In this document: positions 23,701 to 32,100 of the stretch, piece after piece
Layout: every line of letters begins with the position of its first letter
Position numbering within the stretch: position 1 is the stretch's first letter
Assembly (NCBI GenBank): GCA_963971575.1
Contig: OZ020613.1
Coordinates: forward strand, 50,462,250-50,526,249
Reading direction: 5' to 3'
From: Liopterus haemorrhoidalis
Taxonomy: Eukaryota; Arthropoda; Insecta; Coleoptera; Dytiscidae
DNA: 64,000 nucleotides
Notes under the pieces: generated by a model
Databases searched by the model: none
What the model was told of the DNA's origin: nothing
What the model saw: the letters and a program-made list of their open reading frames with translations, nothing else
Position numbers and translations under genes: made by a program

Positions 23701-24692
23701 TTAACGAAAATAAGAAAATGTACTTACTCTTATATGTAGATGATATTATTTTAGCAGGGATAGATTTGGATAAATTGGAATATTACAAGACAAGACTAAA
23801 GGAAAAAATTGATATTGAAGATAAAGGAATCTTAAAGTACTTCCTTGGATTGGAAATAGAATATGATAAAGTACAAGGTATTTTAAAAATAAATCAAAGT
23901 AGATATATTGAAAGAATTTTACAAAAATTTAATTTTGAAAATTGCAATTCAACTAATATTCCAATTGATCCAAAACTTAAGTTAAATGTTTTAGAGGACA
24001 ATGTAAACTTAAAACATGTTAAAAATGTAAGGGAATTGGTTGGTTGCCTAATGTTTTTGATGTTGGGATCTAGACCTGATTTAAGCTATTCTGTTAACTT
24101 TTTTAGTCGATACCAAGACAAAGCTACTCAGGAACTTTGGAATTACTTAAAAAGAATATTAAGGTACTTGAAGGGTACTATAAACTTGAGTCTAATTTAT
24201 CATAGAAACCAACAGGAAACATTATGTACATATGTCGATGCCGATTGGGCAGGCGACGCTCATGATAGAAAATCTATATCAGGCTACTTAATAAAAGTAT
24301 TTGGTAACATAGTTTCATGGGTTACGAGAAAGCAAAATTCCGTTGCTTTATCTACTTGTGAAGCAGAACTTATAGCTCTTTGTAATTCAATACAAGATAG
24401 TTTATATTTTAAAAGGAAGTTATTGGATTTCAATATCTTTGTTGAAAAAATTGTTATTTTCGAGGATAATAAATCGTGTATCCATATTTTAAAAAATCCG
24501 GAAAATAACAAAAGAGTCAAACACATTGACATTAAATATAATTTTGTTTCTGACAAAATTGCAAATGGGAAGGTGGAACTTAAACATATTGAAAGTATAA
24601 ACCATCCAGCTGACATTCTCCCAAAGGGATTGCCAACAGCTAGGTTTGTGAACTTGAGAAATTCACTGAATTTAGAGTCTATAAATAATTAA
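20788..24692 (+). pseudogene. copia gag-pol polyprotein gene, broken at several points
   Basis: Order along the frame: gag N-terminus (FEAWKFRVMILL), zinc knuckle CFTCGKPGHYSRDC, aspartic protease (FYIDSGCTDH), integrase zinc site and core (RCDNGGEY, PQQNGKAERYNRT), reverse transcriptase (HQLDVKTAFLNG, then YVDDIILA) and RNase H (DADWAGD, CEAELIAL). Breaks: an in-frame TAG at about 21090, a local insertion at 21231-21279, and frameshifts near 22305 and 22900. The reverse transcriptase-RNase H part is one open frame of about 600 codons. All domains are present, so decay is recent. Confidence 0.95.
21231..21279. repeat. 12-bp tandem repeat next to an 11-bp hairpin inside copia gag
   Basis: The unit tacgtaacaacg occurs twice in tandem (21231-21254). 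It leads into an inverted repeat with 11-bp perfect arms (21254-21264 and 21269-21279) around a 4-base loop, aaca. The right arm is part of the native gag frame (LALPKSYD follows). The left arm and tandem units look like extra, templated sequence that breaks gag. Confidence 0.85.
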
Positions 24693-24720
24693 AATAATAA
24701 ATGTTTGTATTAAGGGGGTG

Positions 24721-24974
24721 TGTTGAAATATAATCCAACCATTTAGTTTTGTTTGCTGTGGGTTGGTAATAGCCTAGCGGCGGTATTTAGAACCATTCCC
24801 TTCTGAAGTTGTTGATATAGCTAACGTGCGTGTGTGTCGTGTGAGCAACATTTTGAATTGTAATCTTAAGTAATCCTTGTTCATTGTAATCATCTTTATT
24901 TTTTCTATTAAAAGATATTAATAATATCTGTGTGTTAATAACCTCTGCGCATAATTCATAACCTCTGTACAACA
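24721..24974 (+). repeat. copia 3' LTR
   Basis: The 254-bp partner of the 5' LTR. It is directly preceded by a purine tract ending in ggggtg at 24720 and followed by the Harbinger Myb exon. Confidence 0.95.
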
Positions 24975-25680
24975 GGGTGGAGGACCTGCAATGTCCGTTG
25001 ATCTGTCAGGTACAGACGATGAAATTTTAGCACTATTAAATGTGCAAGCTACTGGAGATACAGCTGAATTTGACTGCGACACTGACACTGGTGGTATAAA
25101 CGACAGTGAATCTTTTCAGTGGAATAATTATACCCCGCAGTTATTAAAAGCTCCAACATCTGCAGAATTATTGGTCAGAATGTCAACAAAATTATATAAA
25201 TTCACATATTTTAATTGTATATTTATTATAGATCTTAGAACCACTTACTGATAAGGACACACCTCGTCCTGGCACATCGAGGGAGGACGAGGAGTCAAGA
25301 ACACAACACAGTGTAAAATTTTTTTGTAGAAAAATAATAAATAACATGTAAATAATGTAATATTTATTAATTTAGCAAAAAATAAAAAGCAAACAAGTTG
25401 CACGAATAGGCAGCGAAAAACTACACCTGCGACGAGTGGAATGACGAACAGGATATGGTGCACCGTGGCCGAAAAGAAAATCGAAATTTATGAACTAAAA
25501 GTTCGACAAATGCACGAGGAGCATGAGCTAAATTTATTATTAAGAAGAAAAGAAAGCGACCAGAAAATGAAATTTGGAAAAGAAGAGCATGAAAAAAGAA
25601 TGAAAATTTTACAAAAACAATTAAACTTAAAATGAATAAATAAACAATATTTATTATTTATTGTTTTATTGAATAAATTC

Positions 25681-26653
25681 TTACAGGCTTTCGAAATACC
25701 GAATATATGCACTTCTTATTGCATTACGTCCATTTCTTATATTTGGTGCATGTGGTACAGAATTAACAAAATTTATAGCTTCTTGAAGCTCATCATTTAG
25801 TGGTGGAGGCTCTAATTCATTAATAGAAACAGCGATATTATGCAATATAGCAGCTGTTACTATTAATGCCTGTGTTTTTCGGACATTTAATCTTATTCCA
25901 GTACATAAGATTGGAAACCTTCGTTTCCACACCCCGAAGGTTTTCTCAGTAGGATTCCTTGTCCTAATTTGCGCTTCATTAAATAAATTTTCTCCTCGAT
26001 TATTGACGTTTGGTAATGGTGTTATACAATATTTTGTTAACTGGTAAGCACTGTCCGCAAGCAAAATACAATTTTGATATCTGTTTCTTTCAAATTATAA
26101 CTTTATACTTGAATTTTTAAATATTCTTGAGTCATGAGCCGATCCTGGCCATCTTGCGACTATATTTAAAAATCTCAAATCAGCTGTGCAAATACCCTGA
26201 ACATTAATAGAAAAAAATTGTTTTCTATTTCTATAAATGTCAGCTTGCTCTCCTCCTGAAATATTAATATAACAAACATTTTATTTATTTACTTTCATTA
26301 CCAGGGGACTGAATTCTGAAAAACGGAGAGTTAACAACAACATCTGTTGTGGTGTGACAGCACAATTCCTAAAAAAATGTAATACAAAATTAGTTTCTAT
26401 ATGTATAACATACTAGTTATTCAAAAATTCACCATTTTGTAGGTAGGCGTATCACATCATTTATTAAATTTAATATCATATTCGATGTTCGTTTAGAGAT
26501 ACGAAACCTTTGATAAAATTCGATGTCATCCCACATTACAAACTGATCATTACGACTTCTGTATACTCTTTCTTTCCTTCCACCTAATCTCATTACAAAA
26601 TTTCTTATTCTTTCGTCACTCGACAATTCATATTCAAAAATATCCACATCCAT
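25681..26653 (-). pseudogene. PIF/Harbinger transposase (HARBI1-like), degraded
   Basis: Exon 1 (26653-26429) encodes MDVDIFEYELS to IRLPTKW. A short exon near 26370-26300 encodes NCAVTPQQMLLLTLRF. A further exon gives GGEQADIYRNRKQFFS, QGICTADLRFLNIVARWPGSAHDS with a catalytic Asp, and after a break LADSAYQLTKYCITP, NEAQIRTRNPTEKTFGVWKRRFP and the C-terminus. The segment between the short exon and GGEQADI, which should hold the first catalytic Asp (GAIDGKH), is missing. Its 3' end lies next to the end of the Myb gene, so the two genes are convergent. Confidence 0.88.
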
Positions 26654-26935
26654 TTTTATCCCTTTTTGTCAAGCAAAATGATAATAAATATTAAATATCA
26701 CTATTTCACTGACAGTTGTGACTGTATTTTGTTTCATTTGTTTCTGTATCTCTATCTATCTACCCATGGAAATTAAACTACACATAAATCAGTAAACCAT
26801 ACCCAATGCATAGTTTAAAGAAAACTAAAGATCAACGATTAAACTACAGTTTAATGACACTGAAATACACTTTATTTCACTTAAACGAAGATCAACGGTT
26901 AACTATAGTTTAAAGTACAACTGAAATACCGGGCC

Positions 26936-27445
26936 TAAGAAATGAATTCAAGATTCCTAATTTAATTATGATAAGATGCGTTTGTCACTCTCTTCAGTTA
27001 GCCGTATCCCACGCAACAGAAGATACAATACCTAGAAACGTAGATTTCTTGGTCCGTGAAACCTACAACTGGTTTTCTCATTCGACTTAAAAATACTTAA
27101 AGTGTGCGTATACTCGGTGAATATCTCTTGAACCGGTGATTTGTCGAATTTTGCAACAGTGGGATGAATTAAAAGTACACTTTGAAATAGTACGCCTTTC
27201 AGAAAACTCTTATACTGCCGAAATGCTTTTTCAGATGTTTTCTGATAGGTCTAATAAATTGTACATATTGTATCTTAAATCGGTACTAAATTAGGTACAA
27301 AAGACAACGAAAGCTTTTGAAGCGGAAAATACGGATCCTACATGTTTACTTGAAGATCTCACAAATTTAATTACTTTTATTAGTAACAAAATGTTAAATC
27401 CGACGGTTCGGGTAGATCCACTATTGGCTGATATTGGGGTCTATT
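26936..27445 (+). pseudogene. hAT transposase fragment, right half
   Basis: It continues the frame that ends at 10016: NEFKIPNLIMIRCVCHSLQLAV, then ETYNWFSHST, and after a stop and frame change the block QQWDELKVHFEIVRLSEN, MLFQMFSDRSNKLYILYL and FISNKMLNPTVRVDPLLADIG. This is the middle of a hAT transposase of the ZNF862/ZBED-like group. At least two stops interrupt it. The C-terminal dimerisation domain is absent; the frame ends at about 27445. Confidence 0.83.
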
Positions 27446-27769
27446 CAGTAACCAAGCTGTTAATTTTAACACGGTGTTAAAATTTTAAAGTCACATTTTA
27501 ACACGTTTGCTATTATGTAAACATATAACTTGTAAAAAATAACAGATGATGTTAAAAACAGCTGTTATTACAGATGATGTTAAATTTCTGAAAATAAGTT
27601 GTATCAGGGATAGCATCAATCTCAGCTCCAGAATCTGGCATCGCCAGTAGATTAACTGGTTTATTTTGGTGACTGACGGGTATAATTTTTATAGTAATTA
27701 AATCATTATACGTTAGGTTGGAAACATTTCTTAAGCCTATGACATTAATTATATTGGCAGGTTTCTTAC
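27446..27769. other. non-coding spacer with inverted and direct repeats
   Basis: An 11-bp palindrome, aattttaacac and its complement, is centred on 27473. The word attttaacac recurs once more about 20 bases later. The word acagatgatgttaaa occurs twice near 27541-27580. This may be the end of an unrecognised TIR element; no reading frame is supported. Confidence 0.4.
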
Positions 27770-28070
27770 CCCTGTGGAAATGTATTGACTGTAAATGGTG
27801 AGCGTTACAGGGCTATGTTAGAAAATTTTTTGTTTCCTGAACTTGATAATACTCAAGAAATGTGGTTTCAACAAGACGGAGCTACGTCCCATACTGCAAG
27901 GGAAACAATGAATTTGCTGCGAACGGTTTTTAGTAACCGTATCGTTTCACGATTTGGAGATGTTAATTGGCCATCACGCTCACCCGACATAACACCACCA
28001 GATTTCTCTTTGTGGGGATATTTGAAAGATCGTTTATACTCAAATAAACCGCAAGGATTGTGGAGGGAAG
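27770..28070 (+). pseudogene. Tc1/mariner-family transposase fragment
   Basis: The frame from about 27770 reads CGNVLTVNGERYRAML, then WFQQDGATSHTARET with the second catalytic Asp, and WPSRSPDITPPDFSLWGYLK with the third. It covers only the C-terminal half of the catalytic domain. Neither inverted end is recognisable. The frame continues without a stop into a BEL/Pao segment, so this is one half of a chimeric open frame. Confidence 0.85.
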
Positions 28071-28985
28071 ACGCTGGTTGGGATGAACCATTAACGCAAA
28101 CATTAACAAATGAATGGCTTGAAATGAGAAACGACTTAAATAAATTGAAAACTTTCACCATTGATAGACTTATCACACAACAGAAGCAAGTTGTAAGTAC
28201 TCAACTTCGTGGATTTTCGGATGCATCAGAAAAGGCCTACGGTACTTGCGTCTATCTTAAAACAGAAGCTGAGGACGGCTCTGTGAACGTACAACTAATA
28301 ACGGCTAAATCAAGAGTTTCTCCGTTAAAACAAATAACGATAGCACGCTTGGAATTGTGTGGAGCACTCACATTAGCCTACTTAATGTCAAAAATAAAGG
28401 GTAGCTTGAATCTTCAATTTGATGCAACTTACTTATGGTGCGACTCAACTATTGTATTATCTTGGTTGAAAGCATTACCGAGGCGATGGAAAACATTCAT
28501 TAAACATTCAGAGTTGCAGAGATACAAGACCCCACGGCGGGTAACGTATGGAGACATGTACAATCAGAAGATAATCCAGCAGACGGTTTATCACGAGGAC
28601 AAACAGTCACGCAGTTTTTACAAAATGACATGTGGATACACGGACCTAATTGGTTACGAAACAAAGAAACAGAATGGCCACAGAAAGTCACTATACAAGA
28701 AGAAAGTGAATTACCGGAACAAAGGAAAAAACAAGGTTGTTCATATATGCATGAATGAATTAAATTTATTTGACAACATTTCATCATTTTCACGTTTACA
28801 ACGAACGCTTGCATATTGTTCCAGGTTCTTAAATAATACTAGAACGAAACCACCCAGAAAAACGGGAGCATTAACCACAAAGGAACAATAGCCTTACATT
28901 TCTTGTAAAACGAGCACAACTTGAAGAATTTGGAAAAGAAATCTCATCACTTCAAGTTAATTCAACAATATTAACAAAACGTATA
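28071..28985 (+). pseudogene. BEL/Pao polyprotein fragment (RNase H region)
   Basis: The frame gives LWREDAGWDEPL, QLRGFSDASEKAYG with an RNase H Asp, KSRVSPLKQITIARLELCGA, and LWCDSTIVLSWL, the hallmark order of Pao-type RNase H regions. After about 28510 the coding frame shifts by one base: the other frame gives VWRHVQSEDNPADGLSRG and WIHGPNWLRN. A later return yields SSFSRLQRTLAYCSRFLNN. No LTR is recognisable nearby, so it is a fragment. Confidence 0.87.
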
Positions 28986-29270
28986 ATACTAACTACGAGG
29001 TGAACGCACGGTCTTTGTCAACGCCTTTACGTGTGCCGCATTCGGCTGAGGAGAGCGGAGTGGTGTATATGCGCAACGCGAACATTGCTCTTTCACTTTA
29101 CGCAGCAACTGCAGCAGACAAGCATAGACAAGTACTAGACTGGACACTTTCTAAGAACGAATCGCGGCAGCGTGACGTCATATCTGTCACGGCTGCCCGA
29201 GATTGTCCTTGACTATGAAATCGACGCATGCGCAGAAGATGCACATCCGACTTGTAAAAAACGTTGCATT
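28986..29270. other. unassigned sequence
   Basis: This segment is less AT-rich than its neighbours. It has a small open frame at 29000-29212 with no similarity I recognise. It may belong to either neighbouring element. Confidence 0.3.
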
Positions 29271-29274
29271 TGGT

Positions 29275-29745
29275 GTCAAAAACTTGCCCTAGATAGTACT
29301 CCAGCCTGGGTGCTGTCTAAAAACGACGAACAGATTTTGGGCACTTTCGAGCGAAAAATCCTTTGGAAAATATTTAGCGCCAAAAAAGAGATTGATTTAT
29401 GGAGGCAGCGATATAATTTTGAAATATATAACTTGTACAATACTGAGGATGTTGACCGCAACGTTAAAATACCTCGCCTTAGGTGGATAAAATGCCCTAT
29501 CCATCTTAGGCGAGCTATTAAAGCGTATGACTGACGACAGATCAGTACAAAAAGTACTAAACGCAAAACCATTTGGAAAAAGGAGAACATGAAGACTCAA
29601 ATTAAGATGGCTGGACGGTGTCGAACAAGACATTAAAAAATTTAAATAAATAATTGGTCGAACGTTGCCCAATCAAGGTCGGAATGGAGGATTATTCTGC
29701 AGGATGCCAAGGCTCACAAAGGGCTGCAGCGCCAACTATGATGAT
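29275..29745 (+). pseudogene. LINE ORF2, C-terminal fragment (endonuclease-RT type)
   Basis: The frame includes SKNDEQILGTFERKILWKIF, WRQRYNFEIYNLYN and IPRLRW. After frame changes it gives LRWLDGVEQDI and NVAQSRSEWRIILQDAKAHKG. This is the extreme C-terminus of a common arthropod LINE type (RTE-like or related; the clade is uncertain). It ends in a tgatgatga-like tail at about 29738. A 17-nt inverted repeat inside replaces the normal coding at 29473-29515. Confidence 0.8.
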
Positions 29746-30120
29746 GAACAATATGGAGACAAATTATGACGAGCTTGATTTATTGTGTTTGGTATAAGAC
29801 AATAAGAAAAATGAATCCCCGATTTCAAACAATTGTAAATTTAAATTAGCAGAGGTAATAATGGAAGCAGAATTGCAACTTTAAACAGAAATGAAATCTA
29901 TAAGAGCTGAAACTCAAGATTCACACTGCTCCCATTTTTCAACTCAATCAAATCCGCATCTAGCATATTCGTCACGGTGAGCGGAATTCTTTATTGGGAA
30001 TATTATTCTAACTTAATAAAATATTTAAAAATAAGTTATTTTTTTAAGTTATTAATGAATAATTCTTTACTACAGTTAAAAATTGTGGGAATTTATAAGC
30101 GAAAAACAGCGCAGTGTAAA
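29746..30120. other. unassigned AT-rich spacer
   Basis: No gene or repeat boundary is recognised. Short frames such as one beginning MEAELQL (about 29861) are interrupted by stops. Confidence 0.4.
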
Positions 30121-31018
30121 TGAACAGAAGATGATGTGATTGATACTGTTTTGGCAGTAAGGAGTTTTAAAGAGGCAGCTGAAATATATCAAGTGCCTTG
30201 TACAACTCTGTTTGGGCAGGCGAAGAAATACGGCGACCCAACATCTGTTTCTGCAAAGTATTTAGGAAGATTTAAAAAATTGTTTACAGAAGAAGAAGAA
30301 CAAGAGTTAATAAACCATTGTTTATTTTTAGAAATAAGACTTTTCGGTCTAAGAAATTGTGACCTTAGAACCTTAGCATACCAATTTGCTGAGCAAAATA
30401 ACAAACTACATCCATCGAATGCAGGTGCAGGCTATAGAAGATTGGGAAGAAGCTTTTCTTAAACGTCATCCGGAACTATCTCTCCGAACTCCAGAAAACA
30501 CTTCACTTGCCAGAGCTAATGCATTCAACCAAGAAAATGTGAAGGCTTTCTTTAACCCACTTATAGCTCTTCATGAAAAATTTCGCTTTCCTCCCAGTAG
30601 AATCTACAATGTAGATGAAACTGGCATTAGCACAGTCCGTAATAAACCTTCTAAGATAATTAGTTTAAAAGTAAAAAAGCAAGTAGGAAATGTGATCTTC
30701 TATCTTTACCACAGCTGCAGCTATTTTCTTGATTTTTTTCAAAAATTAGGAAAAATATTGAACTTTTAATAGGTACTCTACCAGAAAATGTATTAACTTG
30801 TCATTTTTCGGGTTAGTTCCAGATCGAAATATTTTATCCAATAGGTATGGTATGAATTTTTTTTTTCGGTTTTCAAAACCGTCCTGTGTTATTCATACTT
30901 GATGGCCAAGCAACGCATACCAAAAATGTTCAGCTACTTGAATATGCTCGAAAGAATAATGTGCATATATTGTGCATTCCTCTACACACGTCGCATTGTC
31001 TACAACCCCTTGATGCAG
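30121..31018 (+). pseudogene. pogo/Tigger-like transposase, degraded
   Basis: The N-terminal helix-turn-helix reads EDDVIDTVLAVRSFKEAAEI and VPCTTLFGQAKKY. The second DNA-binding helix-turn-helix (CENPB-type) follows after a frameshift near 30415: EDWEEAFLKRHPELSLRTPE. The catalytic part has IYNVDETGIS (first Asp) and, after two more frameshifts, LFILDGQATHTKN (second Asp) and HTSHCLQPLDA. Similarity stops at 31018. It is a jerky/Tigger-type pogo transposase that has lost its end. Confidence 0.87.
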
Positions 31019-31446
31019 TAGCGGACTGGCCAGGTTGCCAGCTTGCCCGATGGCAAGTGGGCCCCAGCCACAACAGGCCCCTAAGCCCGCCCTTTAACAT
31101 TAGGTGTTTGAATAAAATACTTTACATCAATACTCGGGAGCAACAGAAATAAATAATATTTTCAATTGTATCCTTATGACAAAAATTATAATAGGAGCAG
31201 CACCCTTCCATTTTTATTTCCTGAAATTATAGGTGCACTTATCTGCACATGCATAGTGCTTAACTGCTCAATGCGAGCGCTCTCAGCCGAGTGTACCAGC
31301 ACAACTCAAAACACCAGTCTAAATAGCATACTTACGCGATGCGCACATTCATCTCCCACTCACTGTTTCCAACTCGACTTTTAAGAAAGTAGCTAAAGCA
31401 TTGATGAAAAGTCGCTATTTTCAATAAAAAGTTGCCAAATTTACAT
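31018..31446. other. possible hAT end followed by unassigned sequence
   Basis: The pogo frame is cut exactly where CAGTAGCGGACTGGCC begins, a string that resembles a hAT terminus. I found no matching right end or 8-bp duplication, so a complete element cannot be claimed. The remainder has no supported gene. Confidence 0.35.
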
Positions 31447-31811
31447 AATAATAATAAACTTTATTGGAGTTTTTTACATCACAGAGAATGTTTACACAAG
31501 TGAAAGAATATTAAAATACAAGAAGTCAGGAAAATAAAATAATCACAATACAAATAACAAATTTAAAAAAATATCCAAAATGATGGTAAAAAAATAAAAA
31601 TTACAAAAACCATACGTCATTAGACGTTAAAATATTATGTCAATGTACACAATATAGAAATAAATTCATCGATTGAGTAAACACAATTTTCTAACAGAAG
31701 TATTTTGATCTCGCATTTAAATATTTTGAGCGTTTTTTTATTTTTAATACAATCAGGTAGCTTATTATAAAGTTTTAAACCAATTGTGACAACGCCTTTA
31801 TTAGTGTTTAG
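31447..31811 (-). pseudogene. 5'-truncated CR1-like LINE, 3' end
   Basis: On the minus strand the C-terminus reads LKLYNKLPDCIKN and NCVYSIDEFI and ends near 31645. A 3' UTR follows, with an (AAT)-type tail at 31447-31462. The ending resembles those of LINE B and of the copy at 58096-58403. Its upstream edge coincides with the 3' tail of the I-like LINE at 31812. Confidence 0.8.
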
Positions 31812-32100
31812 TTAGTTAGATAGTTAGTTAAAATTTTTGGCGCACAGCAACGGCTATTTGCACTTAACGCAGCCCATCTAAAGGACTAGACTATATATTA
31901 AAAACAGTAAATAAATAAATAAAATCATTAAAAATAGGCATACTCAATAAAAGAAATCTTGCACGGACAAACACAAATAAATAATATAAAAGTCAGAAAT
32001 TTGAACAGACTCAGGGTGATGGTAAGAGGCTGTAAAGTGGCCAATTACCATCGATAACACAGTCAATAACTAGAAACACATTCAAATAAGGTGCAAGACT

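Larger units (their letters stand above)
20446..24974 (+). mobile_element. young copia retrotransposon
   Basis: Two 254-bp LTRs (20446-20699, 24721-24974) differ at three positions. They begin TGTTGAAATA and end TACAACA. The 5-bp flanks are ggatg and gggtg, one mismatch. After the 5' LTR the sequence gttatgggtccagac resembles the copia primer-binding site, which pairs inside initiator tRNA-Met; a polypurine tract (aagggggtg) precedes the 3' LTR. It is inserted in exon 2 of the Harbinger Myb gene. Confidence 0.96.
20043..25635 (+). pseudogene. Harbinger Myb/SANT-like accessory gene, split by copia
   Basis: Exons can be followed at 20043-20051 (MDK, GT donor), 20166-20445, 24980-25173, 25232 to about 25311, and 25376-25635. 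Exon 2 encodes a Myb/SANT-like DNA-binding domain (YNFTTDEIELLKTLV, KKIADEFNA, LHRKWDNLKK) with one in-frame TGA at 20236-20238. After the copia insertion the frame continues into an acidic region and ends in a charged coiled coil (KIEIYELKVRQMHEEHEL). Such proteins assist the Harbinger transposase in nuclear import and end binding. The copia element disrupts it. Confidence 0.88.
10017..26935. mobile_element. PIF/Harbinger element inflated by LINE and copia insertions
   Basis: The left end is GGCCTGGTATTTCAGTTG. The right end, reverse-complemented, is GGCCCGGTATTTCAGTTG, and the similarity continues to AAACT. A TAA duplication flanks both ends (10014-10016 and 26936-26938), and the interrupted hAT frame is restored when the element is removed. 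Without LINE A (10203-19929) and copia (20446-24974) its own length is about 2.65 kb, normal for Harbinger. It carries a Myb/SANT-like gene on the plus strand and the transposase on the minus strand, the usual two-gene layout. Confidence 0.93.

Noticed and set aside
29172..29270. Extension of the LINE fragment upstream (CAEDAHPTCKKRC)
   Set aside because: Similarity to the LINE begins only at about 29275 to 29310; the upstream cysteines do not form a recognisable motif.
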